Shown: positions 1 through 11,599 of the stretch, one piece after another
Layout: each line of letters begins with the position of its first letter
How positions within the stretch are numbered: the stretch's first letter is position 1
Assembly (NCBI GenBank): GCA_013339765.2
Contig: CM023449.1
Location: forward strand, 199,727,422 to 199,791,421
From: Haemaphysalis longicornis
Lineage: Eukaryota; Arthropoda; Arachnida; Ixodida; Ixodidae
DNA length: 64,000 bases
Reading direction: 5' to 3'
Notes under the pieces: generated by a model
Told to the model about the DNA's origin: nothing
Seen by the model: only the letters and a program-made list of their open reading frames with translations
Databases searched by the model: none
Program-made: the position numbers and the translations under genes

Positions 1-3000
1 GTGTGTGCCACATACACAAGGTCCCTTACTATATAATGGCGTAGGCGCAGATACGTAGGCTACACTGCTATTTATTCTTTGTTTCTTCAGAATATAGGAT
101 CCTAATAAACTCTTTTCTTGATTAAAAAGTGCACTGGTTTTTGCAGTCCTCAGTATTTCTATTATTCTATAAAGGACTACAATATTAGCGCATCCCGAAA
201 GACATTTTCCGTTTCACTACACTGAGAAGCCCGCTGTAGTATGGGCACATGATTTGAAATTGTCTGGTACTGGGCATGGTCTCCTAAAGTTTAGATTTAA
301 ACAAAGCGCGATGCCGAAATTGCAAACACCGTTTCTTGTAAAGAAATTGAGCACCGACCGCAAACACAACCTCAGTGACTTTCATTGAAATTGGTCGTTG
401 CCGTCGGTAATAATATATAGCCGTCAGGAGCACACCTGAATTATTTATCAAAACCCCCATGTTACCTGCTTTTTATTAACGCCGTAGAATGCTTTAAGCT
501 CTTCGAGAACAGCCTTGGCGCGCAGTCCACTCAAACGTTTCATTTAGGGTGATGGAGGCCATTGAATTTATTCCATGACCTTCAACAGCCGTGTTACTGC
601 TTCATTGTTGCTGAACATGTCAGCACAAATGTTTGCCTTTTTAGATGTTTCTGCGATAAAACTCTCCTTTATTATTACAGTGGGTGTAATTTGCCTCGTG
701 CGCATCTGAAATTTGCCAACTTACAACACTTCCCTGAACTTACATCTTCCACGAAAGAGCTATGCAGCACAGTGCGCAAACAAGCCCTGTCCTGGATTTC
801 TCGTACAAATATCGGACCGTTTATTCTCGCTGCCATGACGTCACCTCATACGGGCCGGCGTATCCGGCGAATGACCTATCCTCAATTCGTGTATGGTCAT
901 GCACTACTGAAAATTCTAAGGTAGTACCTAATGACCCCCTCGACGATTAACAGTTGTGAGCACACCTGCTAACCACCACCTAGCTTATCCGCTTGAGGTG
1001 CCAAGTAATCGCTTTCATGTTATTATATCTAGCTCCGCGCCTACATTAAAGGGCTCAATAGCGGTTCACATGCAAACATTTTAAATGTCAAGAACGCAGG
1101 CTAACTATTGCACCATGTTTTGCGAAGCTTCGCTCGTCCTCGTTCGCTTCCCTATTGCTTGCGTTTCACAACTATATCATCATGAGCATCACAAAAAGCT
1201 TCTGGGAGGGCTGAGCGGTCACTATTCTAAGTACGTGTTTTAAGAAACAAAAAGTAGAGTACTTAAAATAATAAAAAAACACGGTATTTCTTGTTACCGC
1301 CTGCAAGGGACGCAATAGCGATAGCCGACGGGACCTTAATTCATGGGATGTCGTTCTGAGATGCCCGCCTTGCCCTCGCCTAAAAAGTTCTGTAAATTTT
1401 ACGAAGATACGTGGCTTATTTTGTGCGGATGCTTGCCACTCCGCCGTCGTTTTTGCCTGGAATTTCAGACAGCGACCACTCTTATTTCGCAATGCTGTAC
1501 AAACGATGGAACTACCCCACAGAAGCACTGTACAAGAGACCCGCCTTTGACTCCGGGATTTGTGAAACTAGTATACCGATTTTGCCGTGTCAACATGTCC
1601 ACGTGGCTAGGATTCGCCGTCTCGCCATTCTATAGCGTGTAGAAGACGAAAAAAACCAAGCGCTTTCCCTGTGCAAACGTCAAAGGTCCCGATAAAATCA
1701 GTTGGAGCGCTGCCCATTGGTCATTGTATTTTGCTACTGCTAAGAAGTATGGCAGCTACCGAGCTTAAAATACAAAAAGTCGTGTAAGTCTACTGTACAT
1801 TAGGTGCTTTAGTGCTGCCTCAGTTTAACGAAGCATATGGTCGCAATTTCCAATGACGTTTTGATATGTGTCAGCATTTCGAAAAGTAAAACGAATATGT
1901 GGTACTTCAGCCATTCGATGCGGTTCGGAAATTTCGAACACGGGGTTAGCGTGCGCAATAACTGCTCGATTTTGGCTTAGAATATTCTCGTGTATATATT
2001 TCTGCCATAGGTTACGCAGTGTGCGTAAACCATTTCGCCCTACATGTTTCATACCATGATCGCACGTATACCGGCTGGTAATTTATACAGCACACAGTCA
2101 ATAACTATCACATCCGGCCACCTCACACTCCAACAGTAGCTTCTTAGCATTCAAAAATTGTGCCAACGGGTGGTTGCTTCAATTACCCTAACCAATGTCA
2201 ATTGATATGGTTTTCCCGGAACCAGAATTTCATTCACTTTTTAGTTTCATATTGGTAATGTTTCTATAGACCTAGCAACTTCGTTAAAATACCTGGGTGT
2301 CCCTTGTCTAATGTTCTCCTGTAAAAGCCACTTGTAGGTAATTTGCTGAGTCCGCCATAAAAGTGCTCGGTTCTCTTGCAAGTAATTCCCGCAATTGTTC
2401 AACGTATTTTAATCAACTCGCCTGCAAATTCTTAGTTATTTCCAGACTTTGCCACGCATTCGCTGTGCACAACCGACGTTTTAAAATGACTAACGCTCTC
2501 AAGCCAGTGCAGAATTGTACCAGCAGATCCACTCATTCAGCTTGTTCCTGTGACATCAGAGTTTTATTTCTCAAACTGTGGTCTGGAATAGAACCTGTTT
2601 CTACTCAACGTCGCATCGGCATTTTTATTTTATAGCGGAAGCCATATTACTCCAGCTAGAGCCCCAGAAAATCTCTTGTTCTGCCAATTCCTCGTAGCGT
2701 CAAGATTACCTTCAAGCTCAGCCAAGCCCTTAGCCTGCGCTTAGTGTGCTTGCGTGGAGTGAAAGCGTCTAATCGCTCGTTCGCTTGAAGTGTAGGGTTG
2801 CTGACTGGTGGCTAGGTGGAAAGAGTAAGGGTTCATGCTCAAAAAATAACGCAAGGAGGCGCTCGCTGAATCACATTTTCACTCCGAGTTCGCGCCGAGA
2901 CCGGCTACTGCGCCCAGCAGCATTGGGCGCTAAAACTTAGTTTAACAGCAGCTTATGTTTTATATATTCTGATGTTCACTCAACTCCGCATGGTTCATCC

Positions 3001-3203
3001 TCCTCACTGACGTACATATCTCTTAGCAGGACCGCCACCTTCACCGCCTCCTTTTTTTCTGGAGGTTCCTAAATACTGTAAATGCCTTCCCCACCATAGC
3101 GACACACTCCGAAGCCCGGCTTTGCTTAATGTTGAAGTGTCTTGTCGCCGTTCATATTGCTTTTACACGACCATACCAATCCTGAACATACAGAAGCCTG
3201 ACT
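1..3203. other. No recognisable gene or element
   Basis: I read this stretch on both strands and recognise nothing. It has only short open frames. The longest runs from about 562 to 924 on the plus strand (120 codons) and has no familiar domain, repeat or codon pattern. No simple repeat longer than a few units stands out. A spliced host exon cannot be excluded without transcript data. Confidence 0.5.
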
Positions 3204-3316
3204 GACGAGTAAAACGAAAAAAAAATTACACTAAGGGCGAAGGGAGACAACAAAGACAAGCGCTTGTCTTTGTTGGCTCCCTTCGTCCTTCGTGTAATTT
3301 TTGCGCTTTACTTGTC
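3204..3316. repeat. Near-perfect inverted repeat (hairpin)
   Basis: Two arms of about 55-58 bp meet with essentially no loop at 3261/3262. The central 22 bp (CAAAGACAAGC and its reverse complement) is a perfect palindrome, and both arms extend outward with only scattered mismatches to GACGAGTAAAAC on the left and the complementary end at 3316. The outer arms carry an AAAATTACAC block. It could be a foldback-type element or a recombination-derived palindrome. I see no flanking target duplication. Confidence 0.75.
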
Positions 3317-5905
3317 ATTCATGCATTGCCAACAATCCCAAAAGTATGCATTAATCAGATGCATAAGCCTTCGGATGATTTCTGAACGTGAAAGCATCAG
3401 TGCCAAATTACACGCTGCTAGTGGTCATGCGAGTTTTCCACCGAGTTATATCTTCAACTCTTGCTGTGGTCAATGTCTTTGGGTTTTGCGAAAAAATTGG
3501 TGCTGGTATTCTTTAGTCTAGAGTAGAACGTTGCAGCAGACTGTACTTTTTTGGACGACATTGCTGATAATTATAATGCCCTGACAGCCGCCTCGTCACC
3601 GGTGACTGTTCCGCTGCGGATGGAGCCACGAGTAATGTTCTCAGCTTTCCACGTAGCTATGCAGTCGCGAAAGGCGTTGGCTAGCAGCGTGGTCTTCGTC
3701 TTTCGATGTATGAATGAAAAGCACGCACTGAGAATGGCTCAGCAGTCGTGTAGGTTTAGTAGCCGTTGTGTTGCCCCAGACACTTCTTGTGGTTGATTGT
3801 TTTGCGAGTTTCACTGGAATACATTTGCAATGATATTGTTGGCATCGGGCACACCACCCCGTATGTGATACTTTCTCTAGTAAGCATTTTAAGCGCAATG
3901 AGATGCCTTTATAGGAATATGGTTTTCCGCTAGCGGTTCCTCGGGCATCTACGCAAGCTCATTTGCTGGTTTTCCAACCACGGTTTCAGTTGTACCAGTA
4001 CGTACAGTAGTGATACGTTCGGTAAGCCTAAAAAAATCGACCATATGGAGTATCCTTTCTTAAGTATTCCCCTGCTCTTTTTCATCCATTAGGCTTTGTT
4101 TTGAAGCTATCAACTCCTGGGAAAGTTGATGAAGACTTTAAAAACTCTAAATCGTTGCATGTACCCTAAAGCCTAGGCGAAGGCGAACGAATAGGGGAGA
4201 ACTGACGCTTCCACGGCGAGGGCGCCGAGCGTGGGAGAACTAACAATACTACAGCGGAGAAAAAAGAGGGCACTTCATGTAGGCGCATACCACTTCTCCG
4301 CACTGCGTCTTCGCAATGGAGGTTTACTCAGGACTAGATGTGCGCGTGTTTGGCTAAGCTGACGGTGATTGTAGGGTATCTGCGCGTGGATATATTATAA
4401 TAATTATCGGATTGGGCGCAATAACGGTCGTGGCGAACCTCCCATGTCGAGCGGCACGCATCGATAGTTCGCCAAGCTGCAGTTAGCAACACATTCGTCA
4501 AAATATTTGCAACACAGGCGAAACAATCTTCCAAGGCCATAATGGGGGGAAACTGGCACTTCTCAACTAAAATTCAGCGGCAGGTCAAAATCACGTTTTT
4601 TTTTACGGTGACTCCTTGTCTTGAGGTGCATGGAGGTGGTAGTTTATTTCCGGCAATATTTTGGCGCAAACACATTTACAAAAACATTTACTTTGCTCGC
4701 AAATTTTTGTTTTTCTACTTCCCGGAGTAACTAGCTCTAATAACCTCGACAAAGGAGCAGTTGCTTAATCGCGCTTATTTTTTCGTTAGTACACCAAAAT
4801 TTAAGCAGGTCTTTCTGTGAGCTTGAAACGCGGACAGCGTCTCAACTTACCCTGGTTAAAATTCGTCACGCGGGGCGTCTAGCTTTGTATGAAGCAGAGC
4901 GCCGTGCAGTGACCAATCGGTCACTCGGCGGCGATGTGTTTGGCAATCATTCTTTCGCATTCACAAGTCGTAAGCTCTGAAGTGACCCTGTAGTTGGTGT
5001 TATTTACATTTCCATAAATTAAAAAAAAAACAGAACGGATAGCTTTTGAACTTTACGTCTCCACATACCCTCCTGATCCCACCTCGCGGGGCATCGTCTC
5101 TTTTGCCGGTATTTTTATGATGCGGGCTTCGTTCCATGCTTGGCTTCGATTTGAGGGCGTGTTGTTTGAATCGCCATGCAGTTCACTATAAGGTTTCTTG
5201 AAGCTCCGTACGATCCATTCCACTTAGGTACCGCTCACAAACACACCGCTGCAGCTCGCCAATATCTAGAGCTTCCGCACGCCCGCTGCAGCATGACTGT
5301 CATACGGTCAAAAAAGTCGTAATAAAGATAAGCGAACAGCACTCGACGATGTCGGGCCATTCACAACACCAACAAAAGTGCTTCCCCGAGAGACGACTCC
5401 GGAAATAGATGGTCATTTGTGCTTCCTGCGTATCGCGGAAAAGCGGGCTGTGTTGTAGTAAATGGGAATCAGATCGTTTTAGCAGAAGAGGCGCTACCCT
5501 AGATTGGACGTCAAGGCGGACACTTATTCTACTTTCCGCTTTCTCGTAAATATTGGAAAAGAGCTTTCTTGGAAAGCGATAACAAAGTTTGCTGTGGGTC
5601 GAGTGAGCGATTTCGTGCTGGAAAGATTTCAATTCGGGGAAAAAAATTTGCCTCGCCGTAAAGGCTGTCAGTATTCATAAAAATAGACGACACGCACGTT
5701 TCTTATGCCCTTTCAAACGTTCGTAGGGAGGACATGTCCATGTAAAGTGTGAGTCTGTTTTCTGTATTTAGACGTATTTCAAGCCAATACCAGGTGAAAT
5801 TCGGGAAAGAGTTTTTGCTTGTGCTTCTCCCAAGCTTGGCTTCGATCCTGTTGACATTGTTCAGTTGTGAAAAACGCCTATGGATCGTTTAGATGGCGCG
5901 AGCCA

Positions 5906-5906
<1 letters not shown>
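3317..5906. other. No recognisable gene or element
   Basis: Nothing identifiable. Open frames stay at or below about 110 codons (for example 5300-5632 on the minus strand) and match no family I know. No SINE, LINE or terminal repeat signature was seen. Confidence 0.45.
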
Positions 5907-5936
<30 letters not shown>

Positions 5937-6052
5937 TGTATGTATGTATGTATGTATGTATGTATGTATGTATGTATGTATGTATGTATGTATGTATGTA
6001 TGTATGTATGTATGTATGTATGTATGTATGTATGTATGTATGTATGTATGTA
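5907..6052. repeat. (TGTA)n tetranucleotide microsatellite
   Basis: About 36 uninterrupted TGTA units. Read on the minus strand it is (TACA)n and sits directly at the 3' end of the minus-strand SINE copy at 6053-6245, so it probably grew from that SINE's tail. The repeat happens to be open in all frames (MYVC repeats), which is not coding evidence. Confidence 0.95.
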
Positions 6053-6245
6053 GCGAATTAGAATGGGAAATGAGGGGCTCGTTGAATTAAGACAAATAAA
6101 GGCTGGCAGTAAAGAAAACCTGGGAAAGCAAAGGGGAGACTGTGGTAGGTCATTGAAAAAGATATGGAATTTGGAAAGACGAAAAGAAAGTGAAGAAAAA
6201 TTGCCTGCCCGGTGGGATCAGAACCCACGACCTCCAGAATACGTG
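6053..6245 (-). mobile_element. tRNA-derived SINE, copy 1 (minus)
   Basis: This is the left arm of a large inverted repeat. On the minus strand a B-box-like segment (GTGGGTTCTGATCCC, 6211-6233 region) is followed by a body of about 140 bp that is nearly identical, in reverse complement, to 6280-6427, and then by the TACA microsatellite. The A box is missing at the head-to-head junction near 6245. The family is the same as the copies at 6246-6427 and 6655-6862. Its head differs from the Ruka copies elsewhere in the window. Confidence 0.75.
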
Positions 6246-6427
6246 TGTTCTCGAGGTCGCTGGTTTGAATGGTTTCTCCCCTTTTTTTCTGTCTTTCTAA
6301 ATTTCTTATCTGTTTCAAATGACCTACCATATTCTCCATTTTGCTTTCCGAGGTTTTCTTGACTGCCAAATCTTATTTCTGTCTTAATTCAACGAGCCCC
6401 TCATTTCCCCTTCTGATTCGCTACATG
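6246..6427 (+). mobile_element. tRNA-derived SINE, copy 2 (plus)
   Basis: This is the right arm of the inverted pair. A truncated tRNA-like head with B-box-like GGTCGCTGGTTTGAATGG (6254-6272) leads into the shared body, which contains GCTTTCCGAGGTTTTCTT, the block AACGAGCCCCTCATTTCC and a terminal GATTCGCTACATG. It faces copy 1 head to head. The pair probably arose from two insertions or from an inverted duplication. The longer shared 3' part sets it apart from copy 3. Confidence 0.75.
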
Positions 6428-6654
6428 CAAAGCGAGGGCCCCTGTTCTTGCAGTCGTGGTGCCATAGGGAGCTTAAGAGGGTTCAATGCTGGTCGACCGC
6501 TCTCGACTAGTCGTAGACACTCGAGCCACGGCCCGGGGGCTAAAAAAAGGTCCCCTTCACCCCGAGTAGTCCGAATGGCGCTGGCTACCACCCCCAAGCG
6601 CAGGAAACAAAATTACCTTGACATAAACACCGGAGAAAGTCGAGGGGAAAATAG
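6428..6654. other. Spacer between SINE copies
   Basis: A unique-looking 227 bp spacer, moderately GC-rich, with no recognised feature. Confidence 0.4.
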
Positions 6655-6862
6655 CCCCGCCTGTAGCGTAGTGGTCATCGCACTAGACGCGTATTCAGGA
6701 GGTCGAGAGTTCGGATTCCACACTACGGGCATTTTTGTCTCCACTTTCTCTCTGTCTTTCTAAATTTTTCACCGGTTTCACTGACCTACCACATTCTCCC
6801 GTCTGCTTTCCGAGGTTTTCTTCCCTGCCTATTCTTATCTCTGTATGTGTGTGTGTGTGTGA
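6655..6862 (+). mobile_element. tRNA-derived SINE, copy 3, with (TG)n tail
   Basis: This copy keeps a full tRNA-like head at 6658-6731, with an A-box-like TAGCGTAGTGG near 6664 and a B-box-like GAGTTCGGATTCC near 6707. The body repeats the TCTGTCTTTCTAAATTT and GCTTTCCGAGGTTTTCTT blocks of copies 1 and 2. It stops earlier than they do and ends in (TG)n then GAGAGA (6845-6870). The head resembles a tRNA but the acceptor ends do not pair as a functional tRNA should, so I call it a SINE. Confidence 0.75.
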
Positions 6863-6865
6863 GAG

Positions 6866-7262
6866 AGATAATAGTCTTTAATGATACCGCTGAGGATAGC
6901 CTGGCCAAGGCACCAAGCTTGCTACACCAGATGTATAAAAAATGAAATGGATGAAGAGATGATGATAACGACTGTGATGAATGCGCTCATTAATGGAATT
7001 CTGTCTAAAGAGTCTGATCAAGTCCTGTGCTTTGCAGGAAAGACAATAGAGCTTTTGTCGCTCGAGATACTCGTTTAGAGTTTGACCAAGGGCCTAGCAC
7101 GTCACTTAGAGTTAGTCCTCTAGAAAGCGGAAGACCCACGGACACAAAAAAGGACTTTCTGGCTGCTCTACACCGCGTACACGTGGTACAAGTCCTCGCG
7201 CACGTCTCACAGAGTGGAGAAGGGGAAGCGGCCTGTTTCATCTTGAATCGAAAAGAACTTGT
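6866..7262 (-). mobile_element. 5'-truncated non-LTR retrotransposon 3' end
   Basis: The minus strand carries the last part of an ORF2-type protein (7005-7241) and then about 140 bp of 3' UTR. The UTR ends against the (TG)n tail of the neighbouring plus-strand SINE, so the two elements meet tail to tail. The class is inferred from the C-terminal zinc-like cluster and the final LLSFLQSTGL-type block, both common in arthropod I-clade-like LINEs. No reverse transcriptase remains. The 5' break lies near 7262. Confidence 0.6.
7005..7241 (-). pseudogene. LINE ORF2 C-terminal fragment
   Basis: The 78-codon remnant starts inside the protein, so its methionine is probably incidental. It shows a CETC pair followed by further cysteines (CARTCTTCTRC), the remains of the CCHC-like cluster behind the RT/RNase H of I-group LINEs, with the histidine not visible. 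RAARKSFF, LTLSDVLGPW and a terminal TKALLSFLQSTGL segment follow, ending in a natural stop. In full-length relatives this tail is thought to bind nucleic acid. Recognition is by pattern only, and clade placement (I versus a relative) is uncertain. Confidence 0.6.
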
Positions 7263-7724
7263 GTAAGCGATATTTAGCCGGAAAACTGGCAGGAGAAGGG
7301 CATGGTCGAGAAGTCAAGTAACGGCTGATCACGTCTCATCTGGACTCCGCGGGTCATTGGCTGGTGACACGGAGCTGTGTAATTGGCGCGGCCACATGTC
7401 TCACCAGGGATGGGGCGGACGGCGTGATCCAAGAGCTTCGATGCGATATCTTCAGGAGCTGAGACGGGGGGAAGCTGGGGAACAAGTGTGTGGATGAAGA
7501 CCGCATTCATTAGAAAAAAAATGTTACGTGGCAGCAAGATTAGCAAGATGACCATTGGTTCGGGGTGAAGCGATCTATTTACAAAAAAATATGAATCTAT
7601 TTCAATGCGTCCAGGACCGCTGAAGCGGAGTCACTGCCACCCAGTGCTTCATTATCGTCGGCGTATGTTCGCTTGAGGGATGTTGGAGCATGCACATCCG
7701 CTTCCAGTAGCAATATCGCCGAAG
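7263..7724. other. No recognisable feature
   Basis: About 460 bp between two minus-strand LINE fragments. Nothing identified. Confidence 0.4.
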
Positions 7725-8235
7725 GTCATCATCATCATCATCATCATCATCACCAGCCTATCTACGCCCACTGCAGGGCAAAAGCCTCTTCCATTATTCT
7801 CCAATTAGCTCGGTCCTGTGCCAACTGTGACCAATTTATTCCCGCAAACTTCTTGATCTCATCTGCCCATCTAACTTTCTGCCGCCCCCTGCAACGCTTG
7901 CCTTCTCTAGGGATCCACTCTGTTACTCTTAATGACCAGCGGTTATCTTGCCTTCGCATTACATGCCCTGCCCACGTCCATTTCTTCTTCTTAATTTCTA
8001 CTAATATGTCTTTAACACCAGTTTGCTCTCTGACCCACTCCGCTCTCTTCTTGTCCCTTAATGTTACACCTATCATTTTCCGCTCCATTGCCCGCTGAGT
8101 CGTTCTCAATTTAAGTTGAACCCTCTTAGTGAGCCTCCAAGTTTCTGCCCCGTAGGTGAGTACCGGTAAGATGCAGCTGTCATACACTTTCTTCTTCAGC
8201 GACAATGGTAGGCTGCTATTCAGATAATGAATAGC
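7725..8235 (-). mobile_element. RTE-type LINE, 5'-truncated, with (ATG)n tail
   Basis: A minus-strand fragment of about 0.5 kb holding the C-terminal portion of an endonuclease/reverse-transcriptase polyprotein. A trinucleotide tail follows it, seen on the plus strand as (TCA)n at 7726-7753. Short trinucleotide tails and a very short 3' UTR are typical of RTE elements. The recognisable homology begins near 8225, so this is a 5'-truncated copy. The sequence upstream in the same frame does not look like RTE protein. Confidence 0.85.
7762..8225 (-). pseudogene. RTE reverse transcriptase C-terminal fragment
   Basis: The frame is open for about 155 codons of element sequence, and continues open into about 45 codons of flanking DNA. 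Motifs in order: SLPLSLKKKVYDSCILPVLT, YGAETW, TTQRAMERKMIGVTLRDKK, WVREQTGVKDI, WTWAGHVMRRQDNRW and GRQKVRWADEI, ending near FALQWA. These are the thumb and C-terminal blocks of RTE-clade proteins. The catalytic YADD region lies in the missing 5' part, so the fragment cannot be active. This copy has no internal stop and looks fairly young. The same motifs recur, more decayed, at 18250-18760. Confidence 0.88.
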
Positions 8236-10689
8236 CGCCGAAGGTAAAATTACCTTTAATTTATTCCTAAGAAGTTCCTCGAACTGATTTTCAAACAACA
8301 CAGCAATACCATAAAAAAGAGTGGATTTACTTGTGAAAAAGGCCTGGCAAGCTTTTTTGCTTACTCCCACGCCGTGATAACATTGTTAGTACAGAGTGGG
8401 GACAATAAAACCTTCATTGAACGCTGTTCACAGAAACGTCGACGACTTCCAAGCATCCGTTCCTTCACACAAGTAAGTTCTCGATGCTAAAACTCAATTG
8501 AGTTTGCTTTTCTCTTTGCCTTCATAGCACGTGTGTCATTAAGGAATTGTGAAAAGAGAAATGTGTGAACGAGTCCAAACACATTAGTTTGAGTTGGGGG
8601 TAATATCTATTATACAATTACTATTGAACGAACTTAGTTTACAAGTTTACATTGAGGCAAAGCACACCTCTACACTGAAAAGCCTTCTATTCACCTTCAC
8701 CCTTTTAATTAGCTCAAGCGTACTTGAAGCATTTAAAATATATTAGAGGCTAATTAAATATGCAGTACAGTCATAGCTATCAGGCGGTATGACGGCATTG
8801 TTCGGTTCACACCACTCTTTCAATAATATCTTAGCAATGCTGCAGCCGCTAAATGACACGAAGAGTCTCCTAGAACTCTGTAAAATTGTGTTGAACCCTG
8901 GATATATCAATATTCGAGTAAAGAAGTTATTTTTGTTCCAGCGTTACGTGCGACAGGTTGTTACTGTATTTACAAACTCATTTTACCTTGACATAAAACC
9001 TGCTCGTTACATAAGGTAGTGCCATTGTCACAAAGATAGCGAGAAGACCATTGACACTTTTCTCCGCTCTTTTATGTACTGAGACAATGTAAAATCTTTT
9101 TGTTTCATATCGTTGGCTTGTCAGAAACAACTGAAACATTAGGAATATTAATACGTCAAACCGTTTTTATTGTTTGCGGCAACCAACGTAAAATTTCTCA
9201 GAAGGGACGTCCTCCTCAGTGAAAGTTAATAAAGAAAGCGTAGTCACAGCTACAAAAGGGAAGACATAAGTATCATAAACACTCTTACGACTTTCCCGAC
9301 CGGGAGGCGAGAGCCTCTCATGGATAATACCCCGAAAAGCCAGGCCGTTACCTTATCCTTACCATGTTGCCGCATCTATCCACCGTCGCACGGAGTGTAT
9401 GCTTCCGGTGGTCGTAATCTGTAAAGTGTACGTACGTTCGGCAAGCCTCTGCTCTATTACTACGGCAGTTCGCTCGTGTGTAGCCCGTCGACATCGCTGA
9501 CAGCCGTTGCGTAAAGCTAGCATGGCTAGATGCTTCTTAGGGTGCTTTGGCGAGGGGCTTACGCACCGGAGTGTGAAGTCTCGCGCCAAGAGACACTGTG
9601 AGAGTTTATGGACACGATGCCGTCTGTACGAGTGGTATAAACGTTGCAGCCTGCGATGACAACCTTTACAGGGAGAATATTTTTGTGGCTCATAAAAAGA
9701 AAAGGTACGCTGCGTCTAACTTTCTCTTTGTAAAAGTAGCAGGGAGCTTTGCGTGAGAGCTGAGGGACGAAATAAAGGAAGAGAGGTTTTTGGGGCCAAG
9801 GGAAAAGCAGCCACAAAGCTTCCAGCACCACTACTTCACAGGAGTTACACATCCTTTGCGAGAGTGGCTCGCAGAAAAACCTAGCACTGTAGTTTTGCGT
9901 CGCCATAGAAAGACCCAGAAAAATGAGACTTCGGCAACCGCCCTGTATTATAACAGGCTTCTTTGATATAAGCTACGAATGCTTTTAAATTAGCCACGCC
10001 CAAGGACTATTGCTTCATGTTTTCTTTTCGTATACCATTATATTTCACAGTTACTGCGTTAGGGCGAAAATCAGGAGACAGACACTCGCTATGAATGCCC
10101 CACGGTTCGGTATCGGTTTGTCGTTGAGACTTCCTTCAGCCTCTTTTGTCGTGGAAGTGAAATAGCAAGGGGGGGCTTTGTTGTAATATTTATTTCAAGC
10201 CCCAGAACCGTGAAGCAGAAGCATACTAAATTTTATGTGTGTAGCGCAGAATTACTGCAATATTCTGCATTTAAAAAGCAGTACCAGAAGGGGCACAGGG
10301 TATTTTAGAAACACATACACTTATGTTCTTTCCTGTCATTAAAAACGTAATGTCAATAAACTTACGCTTGGTTTTCCTGATTTCATTATTTCTCTCCATA
10401 AGAGTCAGCATCTCAAAACACATTTGATCAAATCACTCATAAATGGCGTGTCTTCGGCATCCCAACATATCCGAAATTTTGCATTAGCTGATTCATCATT
10501 TGGGCGCAAATCACCTTCCCCTTCTCTCTGTCTTTCAGCAGCTTACGTGGGATTGCTTGGTGCAAACGAATTCCTGTGGATGAGTCCTGGAATATAAACA
10601 AATTTGAACGACACCTTTAAGCATCGCGATTACTGTGCCATTTGTGTCACATAGGTATGACACATCAAGATCTCTGGCAGCAATGCCTT
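8236..10689. other. No recognisable gene or element
   Basis: About 2.4 kb with short open frames only (longest about 115 codons, 9559-9906 minus). No element motif recognised. Confidence 0.4.
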
Positions 10690-11340
10690 ATTGATCACGC
10701 AGTATTGAAAGTAGCAGCACACACCCGGTGGACTCGTTTTTAGGAACATCTTGTTCTTAGGCGCTCAAAAGGAATTGCATGGCGATGTTTTTTACCGCAT
10801 GTGCTGCCGTCACTTTAATGCAACCGCAACAGTAGGTATCAAAGTGAGCGCTTACTTTAAACCGCAGGAAAAGCTGTGAAATTTGGAACTGGCAAACCTC
10901 GAACCATTGTCCGTCACCTCTTGGCCGGCACACCATAGTACGCGAACACAGAGCCGAAAACTTTAATGGTTTTCTGCGTATTTGTGATTGACGTAAATTT
11001 CTTTCCTCCAGTTATGAGTGCGTGTAAGCCATGACCAAGAAGGCTTTGCAATCTTATTTTCCTCGAAGTCTATGTGTACGCTGTCTCAGTTATTCAACCA
11101 CAAAATCATTTGCTACAATGGTGCGGTTGGAACCAAAGCTCGTACGCTGTCACACATTTTCGCATTCCTTCACGCCCTCCTAAACCTTTGCTGATGCTAG
11201 GCCACCACAGCATTCATTCAGCGAGCAGCAATATTGTTATTCCGGGGTGGTAATGCTACAGTAGGTTTAAGACACTCTTCCTCAACGAACTTGGAATGAC
11301 TTTCCATTTTTGAAAGACGACACTTGCTTTTTATGGAAAG
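10690..11340 (-). pseudogene. Gypsy-type integrase remnant
   Basis: Integrase would insert the element's cDNA into chromosomes. In order on the minus strand are IPSSLRKSVLNLL and HYHPGI (zinc-binding N-terminal domain), WWPSI, RALVPTAPL near 11117-11150, VHIDF near 11064-11090 (region of the first catalytic Asp), IKVFGSVFAYYGVPAK and TDNGSRFASSKFH near 10903 (second catalytic Asp). A weak AAHAVKNI-like block follows, where the catalytic Glu helix should lie. These fall in three frames with stops, so it is dead. No RT domain precedes it. Confidence 0.68.
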
Positions 11341-11599
11341 CTCGCACCTTGTGATAAAATAGCTCTAGAGCTTTGCCGACTGCCTAAAGATGGCTCTGAC
11401 ACATCATTTTGAGTGCCATTCGGAGTTACCCGTCTCTATCAGCTTCTGTGACTATTTATTTAGCTGGAGTGCCATCTCTGGAATGGGTGAAAAAGTACAC
11501 CGTTCCCTTAGTGGATATTTGAGGCAACGGTAACCGTGGCAACCCGTCTGCACTTCCAACCCAGCCTCCCGTACCATATTTTTAGCCCTACACTGACAA

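Noticed and set aside
562..924. 120-codon frame as a small gene
   Set aside because: No motif, homologue or codon-usage support that I can see.
5907..6052. CRISPR-like array
   Set aside because: Simple tetranucleotide repeat without spacers; no array of repeat-spacer type occurs in the window.
5867..6090. Open frames of MYVC repeats
   Set aside because: They are a by-product of the TGTA microsatellite, which is open in all frames.
6658..6731. Possible functional tRNA
   Set aside because: A- and B-box-like blocks are present, but the acceptor and anticodon stems do not pair properly and a SINE body follows directly.
7673..8098. Plus-strand frame with a His run
   Set aside because: It is antisense to the RTE fragment; the His run is the (TCA)n tail.
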